Part shown: positions 1 through 5,393 of the stretch, one piece after another | Position numbering within the stretch: the stretch's first letter is position 1 | Layout: each line of letters starts with the position of its first letter | Assembly: GCA_038248985.1 (NCBI GenBank) | Contig: JBBRWV010000166.1 | Coordinates: forward strand, 1-6,092 | Origin: JBBRWV01 sp038248985 | GTDB lineage: Bacteria > Planctomycetota > Phycisphaerae > WQYP01 | Length of the DNA stretch: 6,092 bases | Reading direction: 5' to 3' | Translations under genes and position numbers: made by a program | The notes under the pieces: generated by a model | What the model was told of the DNA's origin: nothing | Databases searched by the model: none | The model's input: only the letters and a program-made list of their open reading frames with translations

Positions 1-42
1 ACCTTGTACCTTGTACCTTGTACCTTGTACCTTGAAACTTGA
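1..42. repeat. Tandem 7-bp array, ACCTTGT type
   Basis: Six consecutive 7-bp units start at the first base of the window: four perfect copies of ACCTTGT (1-28), then ACCTTGA (29-35) and AACTTGA (36-42). The array ends two bases before the stop codon of the minus-strand DUF58 gene, so it lies immediately 3' of that gene and may continue beyond the left edge. The two variant units match the words used in the array at 2488-2522. No spacers separate the units, so this is not CRISPR. The function is unknown; similar heptanucleotide arrays (STRR) are known from cyanobacteria. Confidence 0.9.
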
Positions 43-44
43 AC

Positions 45-956
45 TCACCTCCCCCGCTGCCGGCGATACAACAAATAATCCCGCAAAACAACCTCCATCG
101 GCTCCGCCGTGCTGATAAACCGGTAATCCGCCCCCGCCGACGCACACCCCGCCTTCACCTCCGCCTGAAATCCCGCCAACCGCTCCAAATACAACTTCCG
201 CAGCCGAATCGGATCGCTCATCACCTCCACCCGCGATTCCATATCCTTGAAACTCGTCAGCGCCTTAAACGGAAACGACACCTCGTCCTCATCCAGCAGA
301 TGAAACAAAATCAGCTCATGCCCCCGCGCCACTATCTGCCGAATCCCCTCAATCACCTCGTCCGTCTTCCCATGACAATCCGATATCAGCACCACCACCC
401 CGCGCCGCGTCAACCGCTGCGCAATCAACCGCAAAACCTGCGAAATGTCCGTCCCCTCCCGCGCCGCCAATCCCTCCAACGTCGCCAATATCGTAAACAA
501 ATGCCGCTGCCCCTGCTTCGGCGGAATAAAATCCCGGATCCCCTCGTCAAACGTCACCAGCCCCGGCGAATCCTGCTGATGCTTCACCAGATAACTCAAC
601 GCCGCCGACAAATAACTCGCATACTCCAGCTTGCTCAACCGCCCCCCGTCGCTCCCCCGATACCCCATCGAGCCGCTCACATCCACCAGCGACACCACGT
701 TCATGTTCGATTCCATCTCGAATCGCTTCACGAAATATTTCTCCGTCCGACCCAGCATCTTCCAATCAATCGTCCGCGGCTCATCCCCCGGCGCATACTC
801 CCGATGATCCACAAACTCCACGCTGTAACCATACGTCGGACACCGATGCCGCGACGCATACATCCCCTCCACCAGCAATCGCGCCGCCAGCTCCAGGTTC
901 GTCAGCGAACGAAGCATCTTCGCATCCAAAAATCGCATCGCCGGCAATGTCGCCAT
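45..956 (-). CDS. DUF58 domain protein with VWA-like fold, MoxR partner
   Basis: This is a cytosolic DUF58-family protein, whose core is a von Willebrand A-like fold and which commonly works beside a MoxR ATPase. Numbering is for the 303-residue product from ATG 956. The N-terminus has the family signature: NLELAARLLVEG, then an R-rich stretch and YAPGDEPRTIDWKMLGRTE (about 55-72). The metal-binding site (MIDAS) looks complete: DVSGSM at 92-97 supplies the DxSxS, GTD near 168-170 the Thr, and LISD near 190-193 the second Asp. No membrane segment is seen, so this is the soluble type. Three starts are possible: TTG at 965, ATG at 956 and ATG at 938 (MRFLDAK...). 956 was chosen because an AGGG lies 9 nt upstream, but 938 fits the usual family N-terminus and is a real alternative. 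The gene lies 79 bp downstream of the MoxR gene, measured from this start, on the same strand. Confidence 0.9.
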   Translation of the reverse strand: MATLPAMRFLDAKMLRSLTNLELAARLLVEGMYASRHRCPTYGYSVEFVDHREYAPGDEPRTIDWKMLGRTEKYFVKRFEMESNMNVVSLVDVSGSMGYRGSDGGRLSKLEYASYLSAALSYLVKHQQDSPGLVTFDEGIRDFIPPKQGQRHLFTILATLEGLAAREGTDISQVLRLIAQRLTRRGVVVLISDCHGKTDEVIEGIRQIVARGHELILFHLLDEDEVSFPFKALTSFKDMESRVEVMSDPIRLRKLYLERLAGFQAEVKAGCASAGADYRFISTAEPMEVVLRDYLLYRRQRGR

Positions 957-978
957 ATGGCACAACCCTAAACAAGCT

Positions 979-1007
979 ATCTCAAAAGGCGCTTCTTACT
1001 TCGTCAA
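979..1007 (-). promoter_or_regulatory. Weak sigma70-like promoter candidate before DUF58
   Basis: Read on the minus strand, TTGACG (1007-1002) is followed after 17 nt by TGAGAT (984-979), about 22 bp before the ATG at 956. The -35 box matches five of six consensus positions, the -10 only three. If real, it would give the DUF58 gene some expression independent of the MoxR gene. The more economical view is co-transcription from upstream of the MoxR gene. Confidence 0.22.
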
Positions 1008-1035
1008 TCCGCGCACCCGCGTCACCAACCTCACA

Positions 1036-2064
1036 TCACTTCCCGGCTTCCACCACCGTCGCGAGCAACTTATCAATCACCTTGTCCGCATCGATCCCCT
1101 CCGCCTGCGCTGTGAAATTCGTAAACACCCGATGCCGCAATACGTTGTGCGCCACCGCCCGCACATCCTCCACCGTCGCCTGCGGATTTCCCCGCAACAA
1201 CGCCCGGCTCTTCGCCCCCAATGCCAAAAATTGCCCCGCCCGCGGCCCCGCGCCCCACGCCAGATACTTCCGCGAATACTCCGGATTCCCCTCCCGCGAT
1301 GGCTGCGTGCTCACCACCAGCCGCACAATATAATCCAGCACATGATCGCTGATCGGCACCATCCGCACCGTCTTCCGCAACTCCATCACCTCTTCCCCTG
1401 ACAACACCGCCGATGGCTCCGCCAACGCCCCCGCCGTCGTCGATTTGATGATCTGCTTCAACTCCGCATCCGACGGATAATCCACCCACAAATTAAACAT
1501 GAACCGATCCAACTGCGCCTCCGGCAGCGGATATGTCCCCTCCTGCTCAATCGGATTCTGCGTCGCCATCACCATGAATGGCTCTTCCAATTTGTACGTC
1601 TTCTTCCCCACCGTCACCCGCTTCTCCTGCATCGCCTCCAATAGCGCCGCCTGCGTCTTCGGCGGCGTCCGGTTGATCTCGTCCGCCAGCAACAAATTCG
1701 TGAAAATCGGACCCTGGATAAACGTAAACTGCTTCCGCCCCGTCGTGTGATCCTCCTCCAAAATCTCCGTCCCCGTAATATCCGATGGCATCATGTCCGG
1801 CGTAAACTGAATCCGCTTGAACCCCATCGACAAAGTCTTCGCCAGCGTGCTCACCAGCAACGTCTTCGCCAGCCCCGGCACCCCAATCAGCAACACATGC
1901 CCGCCCGCACACATCGCAATCAACACGCTCTCAATCAGCGTCTCCTGCCCCACGATCACCTTGCGCAGCTCCGCCGTCACCTTCTCCCGCGCCACCCGCG
2001 CCTGCTGAAACCGCTCCAGATCCGTCGCCGTGCTCATATTCTTGTTTTCCACAGACACACTCAT
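1036..2064 (-). CDS. MoxR-family AAA+ ATPase
   Basis: This is a MoxR-type AAA+ ATPase of 342 residues, the usual length. The family forms ring-shaped ATP-driven chaperones that remodel or activate partner proteins, typically together with VWA-domain proteins. All core motifs are visible: Walker A GVPGLAKT (61-68), the MoxR-typical FTPDMMPSDITGTE (87-100), Walker B LLLADEIN with catalytic D128/E129, sensor 1 ATQNP (167-171), the LPEAQLDRF segment with putative arginine finger R187, and a sensor-2-like GAGPRA (271-276) where most relatives have GxSPRA. ATG 2064 is well supported: AAAGGA lies 5 nt upstream, and the product starts about 30 residues before the conserved helix preceding VIVGQ. It is the first gene of a minus-strand operon continuing into the DUF58 gene. 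MoxR subfamilies are many, so no gene symbol is given and the client protein cannot be named. Confidence 0.95.
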   Translation of the reverse strand: MSVSVENKNMSTATDLERFQQARVAREKVTAELRKVIVGQETLIESVLIAMCAGGHVLLIGVPGLAKTLLVSTLAKTLSMGFKRIQFTPDMMPSDITGTEILEEDHTTGRKQFTFIQGPIFTNLLLADEINRTPPKTQAALLEAMQEKRVTVGKKTYKLEEPFMVMATQNPIEQEGTYPLPEAQLDRFMFNLWVDYPSDAELKQIIKSTTAGALAEPSAVLSGEEVMELRKTVRMVPISDHVLDYIVRLVVSTQPSREGNPEYSRKYLAWGAGPRAGQFLALGAKSRALLRGNPQATVEDVRAVAHNVLRHRVFTNFTAQAEGIDADKVIDKLLATVVEAGK

Positions 2065-2069
2065 CCCGT

Positions 2070-2075
2070 TCCTTT
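2070..2075 (-). promoter_or_regulatory. Ribosome binding site of the MoxR gene
   Basis: AAAGGA on the minus strand lies 5 nt upstream of ATG 2064. It is one of the two clearest Shine-Dalgarno sequences in the window and fixes the start of the ATPase gene. Confidence 0.65.
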
Positions 2076-2205
2076 CGCTAAAAGAAGCACGCGCCGATCA
2101 AACATGAAGAAGTGAGAGAAGAGGATCGCTCTCGAAGTGTTTCGCTCTGTATCCGTCCCTAATCAACGTCCGCCCCACCTAAAATATTGCACCCTCACGC
2201 CTAAT

Positions 2206-2217
2206 TTGGCGCGCCAA
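2206..2217. promoter_or_regulatory. Perfect 12-bp palindrome, possible operator
   Basis: TTGGCGCGCCAA is a perfect palindrome about 140 bp upstream of the MoxR start. Its half-site TTTGGC recurs at 2382-2387, with its complement at 2413-2418. It could be an operator for a dimeric regulator, but a 12-bp GC-rich palindrome also arises by chance reasonably often, and no regulator gene is in view. Confidence 0.25.
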
Positions 2218-2380
2218 CCCCAGCGCCTGCAGACGCCCCCCATGCTTTCTATACCATCGCTCTGCGCAAATCACCCCCTCCAAAAGTTTAGCCACGCCAC
2301 AACGCCGCGTTCAAAACCCCTCGCCCCTTGCCCGCCCACCATGAACATTGTCAAAATGAATTCAAAAGCACTGGAACTCT

Positions 2381-2419
2381 ATTTGGCAACCCGCACTTTC
2401 CGATCCAACGCCGCCAAAT
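2381..2419. repeat. Spaced inverted repeat ATTTGGC / GCCAAAT
   Basis: The arms at 2381-2387 and 2413-2419 are perfect 7-bp inverse complements separated by 25 bp. The loop is too long for a good intrinsic terminator and no T-run follows. The arm sequence is the same one that forms the left half of the palindrome near 2204-2210, so the three copies may form one set of binding sites. Confidence 0.3.
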
Positions 2420-2487
2420 ATTTTCCTCCATTCCGCAGCACCGCCCCCAGCGCCTCCGCTCGCTCCCTTTGTGGCCGCTTCGCCGCT

Positions 2488-2522
2488 CCTTGAAACTTGA
2501 ACCTTGCACCTTGAAACTTAAC
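2488..2522. repeat. 7-bp array, CCTTGAA/ACTTGAA type
   Basis: Five 7-bp units run without spacers: CCTTGAA, ACTTGAA, CCTTGCA, CCTTGAA and a degenerate ACTTAAC. The words and their orientation match the array at 1-42, although the two lie about 2.4 kb apart. It is the first block of a heptamer mosaic reaching almost to the transporter start. Confidence 0.85.
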
Positions 2523-2543
2523 CCGCCCCTCCCCGCCTCTCCC

Positions 2544-2564
2544 ACTTCCTTCTTGCTACTTCCT
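2544..2564. repeat. Short 7-bp array, ACTTCCT type
   Basis: Three units, ACTTCCT, TCTTGCT and ACTTCCT, repeat with a 7-bp period. On its own this would be marginal in such pyrimidine-rich DNA. Its position between two clearer heptamer arrays makes it more credible. Confidence 0.5.
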
Positions 2565-2583
2565 CCCCAAACCTCGACACTCC

Positions 2584-2611
2584 CCCCTGACACCTGACTC
2601 CTGACCCCTCG
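2584..2611. repeat. 7-bp array, CNCCTGA type
   Basis: Three 7-bp units, CCCCTGA, CACCTGA and CTCCTGA, are followed by a degenerate CCCCTCG. The array ends 20 bp before the transporter start codon, so it would lie in or just upstream of that gene's 5' leader. The period is that of the other arrays but the word is different. Confidence 0.75.
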
Positions 2612-2631
2612 CCTCCCGCAAGGCCCCGCCC

Positions 2632-4614
2632 ATGAAGCATAACGAAGATGCCGAACTCGCCGAATACCGCTCCCTCATGGAGCGGCCATCCTCCTTCGCC
2701 GACGGCTTCTCCCTCCGCTCCGTCATCGGCTGCGTCTTCATCGGCCTCGTCATGATGCCCGCCTCCATGTACCTCTCCCTCCTCATGGGCTTCGGCATCT
2801 CCGGTGCCGCCCAGTGGGTCACCGTCATCCTCTTCGTCGAACTCGCCCGACGCTCCTTCACCTCCCTCAAACGACCCGAAATCTTCGTCCTCTTCTACAT
2901 GACCGGCGCCGCCATCTCCTCCCCCTTCGCCGGTCTCCTCTGGACCCAATACTACGCCATGTCCGAACCCGCCCGCGCCATGGGCGTCACCCTCCCCACC
3001 TGGATCGCCCCCTCCCCCGACGTCCTCGCACTCCGCACCTTCTTCCACATCGACTGGCTCGCACCCATCCTCATGATCGTCCTCGGACAACTCCTCGGAC
3101 GCATCGATAACTTCGGCCTCGGCTACGTCCTCTTCCGCGTCACCTCCGACGCCGAAAAACTCCCCTTCCCCATGGCCCCCGTCGGAGCCCTCGGCATCAC
3201 CGCTCTCGCCGATTCCTCCAACGGCAACGAATCCTGGCGCTGGCGCGTCTTCTCCATCGGCGGCATGATCGGACTCGTCTTCGGCGCCCTCTACGTCGGC
3301 ATCCCCGCGCTCTCCTCCATCTTCCTCAAAGAACCCATCGAACTCATCCCCGTCACCTTCGTCGACCTCACCCGCAATTCCGAAACCCTCCTCCCCGCCA
3401 CCCCCATCACCCTCTCCCTCGACCTCGGCAACATCCTCCTCGGCATGGTCCTCCCCTACTACGCCGTCCTCGGCTCCTTCCTCGGTATGATCATCACTTG
3501 GTGCGCCAACCCCATCCTCCACGCCGCCGGACAACTCCCCCAATGGCGCCCCGGCATGAACGCCGTCGAAACCAGCTTCGCCAACCACGTCGACGTCTAC
3601 CTCTCCGTCGGCATCGGCCTCTCCCTCGCCATCGCCCTCATCGGCTTCTACCACGTCACCCGCTCCCTCCTTAAAAAAAATCCCCCGCAAGCTCAGTCCT
3701 CAGCCCTCGGTCCTCAGTCCTCGTCATCCTTCTTCCAACGCCTCAAAAACCCCCCGCCCGGCCGCGGCGATATCCCCCTCTGGGTCGGCTTCGCCATCTA
3801 CCTCTTCTCCACCACCACCTACATCGCCATCTGCCATTGGCTCATCCCCTCCTTCCCCCTCTGGATCCTCCTCGCCTACGGCTTCGTCTACACACCCCTC
3901 ATCTCCTACGTCGCCGCACGCATGGAAGGCGTCGCCGGTCAGTGGGTCGAAATCCCCATGGTCCGCGAAGCCACCTTCATCGCCTCCCAATCCCTCGGCT
4001 ACCACGGCGTCGATATCTGGTTCGCCCCCATCCCCATCCACAACTACGCCGGCACCGTCGTCGCCTTCCGCACCCAGGAACTCACCGGCACAAAATTCAC
4101 CTCCATCATCAAGGCCGAACTCGTCATCTTCCCCGTCATCATCCTCAGCTCCATCATCTTCTCCCAATACCTCTGGCGCATCGCCCCCATCCCCTCCGCC
4201 GTCTACGTCTACGCCAACCAAATGTGGGAACTCCAGGCCCGCACCTCCGCCCTCACCCACTCCTCCACCCTCGGCGGAGATTCCATGTTCTTCCAAGCTC
4301 TCAAATGGCCCTACATCACCGCCTCCACCGCCATCGGACTCCTCGTCTACACCTCCCTCTCCACCTTCGGCGCACCCGTCATGCTCTGCTACGGACTCGT
4401 CCGCGGACTCGGCACCGGACTCGCCGCCGGCGTCATCCCCCAAATGCTCGGCGCCCTCATCGCCCGCTTCTACTTCGAAAAACGCTTCGGACTCCGCTGG
4501 CGCCAATATGCCCCCGCCCTCCTCGCCGGCTTCTCCTGCGGCGTCGGCCTCATCTCCATGTTCGCCCTCGGCTGCATGCTCATCAGCAAAGCCGTCTTCC
4601 AACTCCCCTACTGA
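2632..4614 (+). CDS. OPT-like polytopic membrane transporter
   Basis: This 660-residue polytopic inner-membrane protein resembles bacterial 'peptide transporter' members of the oligopeptide transporter (OPT) superfamily. Hydrophobic segments lie near residues 29-52, 59-74, 82-103, 141-157, 206-233, 264-295, 321-342, 381-405, 406-427, 496-514, 558-580, 582-609 and 625-655, so about 12-14 helices. DAEKLPFPMAPVG (173-185) resembles the OPT 'LPFP' motif, and the WCANPILHAAG...WRPGMN region (290-310) matches what is remembered of PVC homologues. The substrate is unknown; small peptides or metal chelates would be the family expectation. ATG 2632 has a weak AAGG 8 nt upstream. Residues 344-380 form a Ser/Gln/Pro-rich loop between helices, encoded partly by an A8 run and a 7-bp repeat array. 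Codon choice is extreme, with Leu nearly always CTC. The open frame and membrane topology are certain; the OPT assignment is moderately so. Confidence 0.8.
   Translation: MKHNEDAELAEYRSLMERPSSFADGFSLRSVIGCVFIGLVMMPASMYLSLLMGFGISGAAQWVTVILFVELARRSFTSLKRPEIFVLFYMTGAAISSPFAGLLWTQYYAMSEPARAMGVTLPTWIAPSPDVLALRTFFHIDWLAPILMIVLGQLLGRIDNFGLGYVLFRVTSDAEKLPFPMAPVGALGITALADSSNGNESWRWRVFSIGGMIGLVFGALYVGIPALSSIFLKEPIELIPVTFVDLTRNSETLLPATPITLSLDLGNILLGMVLPYYAVLGSFLGMIITWCANPILHAAGQLPQWRPGMNAVETSFANHVDVYLSVGIGLSLAIALIGFYHVTRSLLKKNPPQAQSSALGPQSSSSFFQRLKNPPPGRGDIPLWVGFAIYLFSTTTYIAICHWLIPSFPLWILLAYGFVYTPLISYVAARMEGVAGQWVEIPMVREATFIASQSLGYHGVDIWFAPIPIHNYAGTVVAFRTQELTGTKFTSIIKAELVIFPVIILSSIIFSQYLWRIAPIPSAVYVYANQMWELQARTSALTHSSTLGGDSMFFQALKWPYITASTAIGLLVYTSLSTFGAPVMLCYGLVRGLGTGLAAGVIPQMLGALIARFYFEKRFGLRWRQYAPALLAGFSCGVGLISMFALGCMLISKAVFQLPY
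3673..3680 (+). repeat. A8 homopolymer inside transporter gene
   Basis: Eight adenines cover codons L347-K348-K349-N350, 12 bp before the embedded heptamer array. The neighbouring sequence is C-rich, so the run stands out. Homopolymers of this length are prone to slippage in replication or transcription. Confidence 0.8.
3693..3727 (+). repeat. 7-bp array inside the transporter coding sequence
   Basis: Four units, TCAGTCC, TCAGCCC, TCGGTCC and TCAGTCC (3693-3720), are followed by a partly matching TCGTCAT. They encode the linker around residues 355-365 (QSSALGPQSSS), which lies in a loop between predicted helices ending near 342 and starting near 381. As 7 is not a multiple of 3, successive units are read in different frames; no plus-strand frame of these units contains a stop. 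Gain or loss of a single unit would shift the reading frame. Confidence 0.85.
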
Positions 4615-4688
4615 TCCCACCCCCTCTCCTCGTAAGCTCCGTGACGTCCCAACGCCGCCAACTCCCCTCACCGCTCTCCCCACCCCCC

Positions 4689-4718
4689 TTGAGCTTTCCC
4701 GCCGCCCAACCGTATGAT
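4689..4718 (+). promoter_or_regulatory. Sigma70-like promoter of the toxin-antitoxin pair
   Basis: TTGAGC (4689-4694) and TATGAT (4713-4718) are separated by 18 bp, matching four and five of six consensus positions. Transcription would start near 4725, leaving a leader of about 20 nt that contains the antitoxin ribosome binding site. This is the best promoter-like sequence noticed in the window. It would let the pair be expressed independently of the upstream transporter. Confidence 0.5.
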
Positions 4719-4732
4719 TCACTCACCCTTAC

Positions 4733-4736
4733 GGAG
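4733..4736 (+). promoter_or_regulatory. Ribosome binding site of mntA
   Basis: GGAG lies 8 nt upstream of ATG 4745 and supports that start for the antitoxin. Confidence 0.6.
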
Positions 4737-4744
4737 TATCGATC

Positions 4745-5035
4745 ATGGTCCAACTCAACGATGTCCTGTCACGTCGAACGGAAATCAACCGCATCGCCGG
4801 ACGCCACGGTGCCCGCCACGTCGCGGTGTTCGGATCCGTAGCACGAGGCCAATCCACCGACGCCAGCGACATCGACTTCGTGATCGATCTCGACGCCGAC
4901 CGCTCCCTCCTCGACCGTATCGCGCTCAAGCACGAACTCGAAGACCTCCTCGGTCGCCCCGTCGATGTCCTCAATCGCAGCTCGCTCAACCCCGCCTTCC
5001 GCGCCCAAATCCTCCACGACCGGGTGGAACTGTGA
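4745..5035 (+). CDS. mntA: MntA-like nucleotidyltransferase antitoxin
   Basis: This 96-residue minimal nucleotidyltransferase is the antitoxin of a HEPN/MNT (HepT/MntA) type VII toxin-antitoxin pair. MntA neutralises HepT by transferring AMP to a Tyr in the toxin's RNase motif. The signature GSX10DXD is exact: G30-S31 in FGSVARG and D42/D44 in SDIDF. A third acidic residue, D74 in RPVDVL, is at the expected place, so all three catalytic carboxylates are present and the enzyme should be active. The length is typical. ATG 4745 has GGAG 8 nt upstream and a promoter-like sequence before that. The stop overlaps the hepT start by 4 bp (GTGA), indicating translational coupling. Base composition is much less C-skewed than in the flanking genes, suggesting separate acquisition. 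A stand-alone nucleotidyltransferase is unlikely given the partner. Confidence 0.93.
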   Translation: MVQLNDVLSRRTEINRIAGRHGARHVAVFGSVARGQSTDASDIDFVIDLDADRSLLDRIALKHELEDLLGRPVDVLNRSSLNPAFRAQILHDRVEL

Positions 5036-5298
5036 AAGATGAGCGGTTGTATCTCGGCCATATTCTTCAGGCCGTTTCCAAAATCGAATCCTATGCCGGT
5101 ACCGATCGGCCTGCATTCGACCGCGACCTCAAAGGTCAGGACGCCATCCTCCGCAACTTCGAAATCATCGGCGAAGCCGCCAAACGCATCTCCGAACTCA
5201 CCCGCCAAAAAGCCCCAGAAGTTCCCTGGCGCGCCGTCGCCGGCTTCCGCGACGTTCTTATACACGACTATGACACCATCAACCTCAACGAAGTCTGA
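5032..5298 (+). CDS. hepT: HepT-like HEPN toxin, truncated by an in-frame TGA
   Basis: This is a HEPN-domain toxin of the HepT family, an RNase partner of MntA. The frame starts at GTG 5032, sharing GTGA with the mntA stop; GGTGGA lies 3 nt upstream. The product as encoded is 88 residues. The early part is typical (KDERLYLGHILQAVSKIE; AILRNFEIIGEAAKRIS near 38-53). The RNase motif RX4HXY is intact: R73, H78 and Y80 in FRDVLIHDY, with Y80 the expected AMPylation target. The frame then ends at TGA 5296-5298, right after NLNEV, where the family normally has Trp (V-W pattern). Reading through would give about 110 residues, a normal HepT length, so one base change (TGG to TGA) explains the truncation. 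Losing the last helix may inactivate or destabilise the toxin. It could equally be called a pseudogene spanning 5032-5364. Confidence 0.85.
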   Translation: MKDERLYLGHILQAVSKIESYAGTDRPAFDRDLKGQDAILRNFEIIGEAAKRISELTRQKAPEVPWRAVAGFRDVLIHDYDTINLNEV

Positions 5299-5364
5299 AT
5301 GGTCATCACCCGCGACCTCCCAATCCTCAAAGCCGCCGTGCAGCGCCTCCTCATTACCCTGTAG
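5299..5364 (+). pseudogene. Separated C-terminal part of hepT
   Basis: In the same frame after the TGA, 21 codons run to TAG 5362 and read MVITRDLPILKAAVQRLL plus a short tail. The DLPxLK pattern is typical of the last helix of HepT proteins. The segment begins with ATG directly abutting the TGA, so re-initiation producing a separate short peptide is formally possible, but no ribosome binding site supports it. It is most simply the 3' end of an interrupted gene. Confidence 0.75.
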
Positions 5365-5393
5365 AACCTCCTCACCCCCTACCGAAAGCCCAC

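Larger units (their letters stand above)
2065..2631. other. Divergent intergenic region, no gene seen
   Basis: This 567-bp stretch separates two divergent transcription units. It must hold the promoters of both, but no convincing -35/-10 pair was found for either. It contains a 12-bp perfect palindrome (2206-2217), a spaced inverted repeat of ATTTGGC (2381-2387 and 2413-2419), and three 7-bp-periodic arrays (2488-2522, 2544-2564, 2584-2611). Short open frames exist (for example 2341-2493 plus) but have no ribosome binding site, recognisable family or codon bias like the neighbours. The plus strand is as C-rich here as in the genes. Confidence 0.7.

Noticed and set aside
1..42. CRISPR array
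   Set aside because: The units are 7 bp with no spacers, and no cas gene is in the window.
39..971. Plus-strand open frame opposite the DUF58 gene
   Set aside because: It is rich in Arg, Pro, His and Gln with no recognisable motif. The minus strand encodes a complete DUF58 protein with an intact metal-binding site.
2341..2493. Small plus-strand ORF of 50 codons upstream of the transporter
   Set aside because: There is no ribosome binding site, no recognised family and no codon bias like the neighbours, and its stop falls inside the heptamer array at 2488-2522.
3671..3680. Programmed ribosomal frameshift site in TTAAAAAAAA
   Set aside because: The zero frame runs on for more than 300 coherent residues of membrane protein. 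No downstream stimulatory structure or sensible alternative-frame product was seen.
2518..3690. Long minus-strand open frame opposite the transporter (390 codons)
   Set aside because: Its product is almost entirely Glu, Asp, Gly and Val, the reverse complement of C-ending codons such as CTC, GCC and ATC. The plus-strand frame has coherent membrane helices, so this is a composition artefact. The same applies to the minus frame at 3724-4722.
4634..4696. AAGCTC...GAGCTT inverted repeat as transcription terminator after the transporter
   Set aside because: Six-bp arms are separated by 51 nt with no T-run; this is no better than chance.
4714..5031. Upstream extension of the hepT frame to an ATG at 4714
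   Set aside because: The extra residues are an Arg/Pro-rich shadow of mntA. The GTG at 5032, overlapping the mntA stop, gives the normal HepT N-terminus.
5296..5298. TGA recoded as Trp instead of a stop
   Set aside because: The MoxR, DUF58, transporter and mntA genes all end in TGA at the lengths expected for their families, so TGA is a normal stop here. Local readthrough has no supporting signal.
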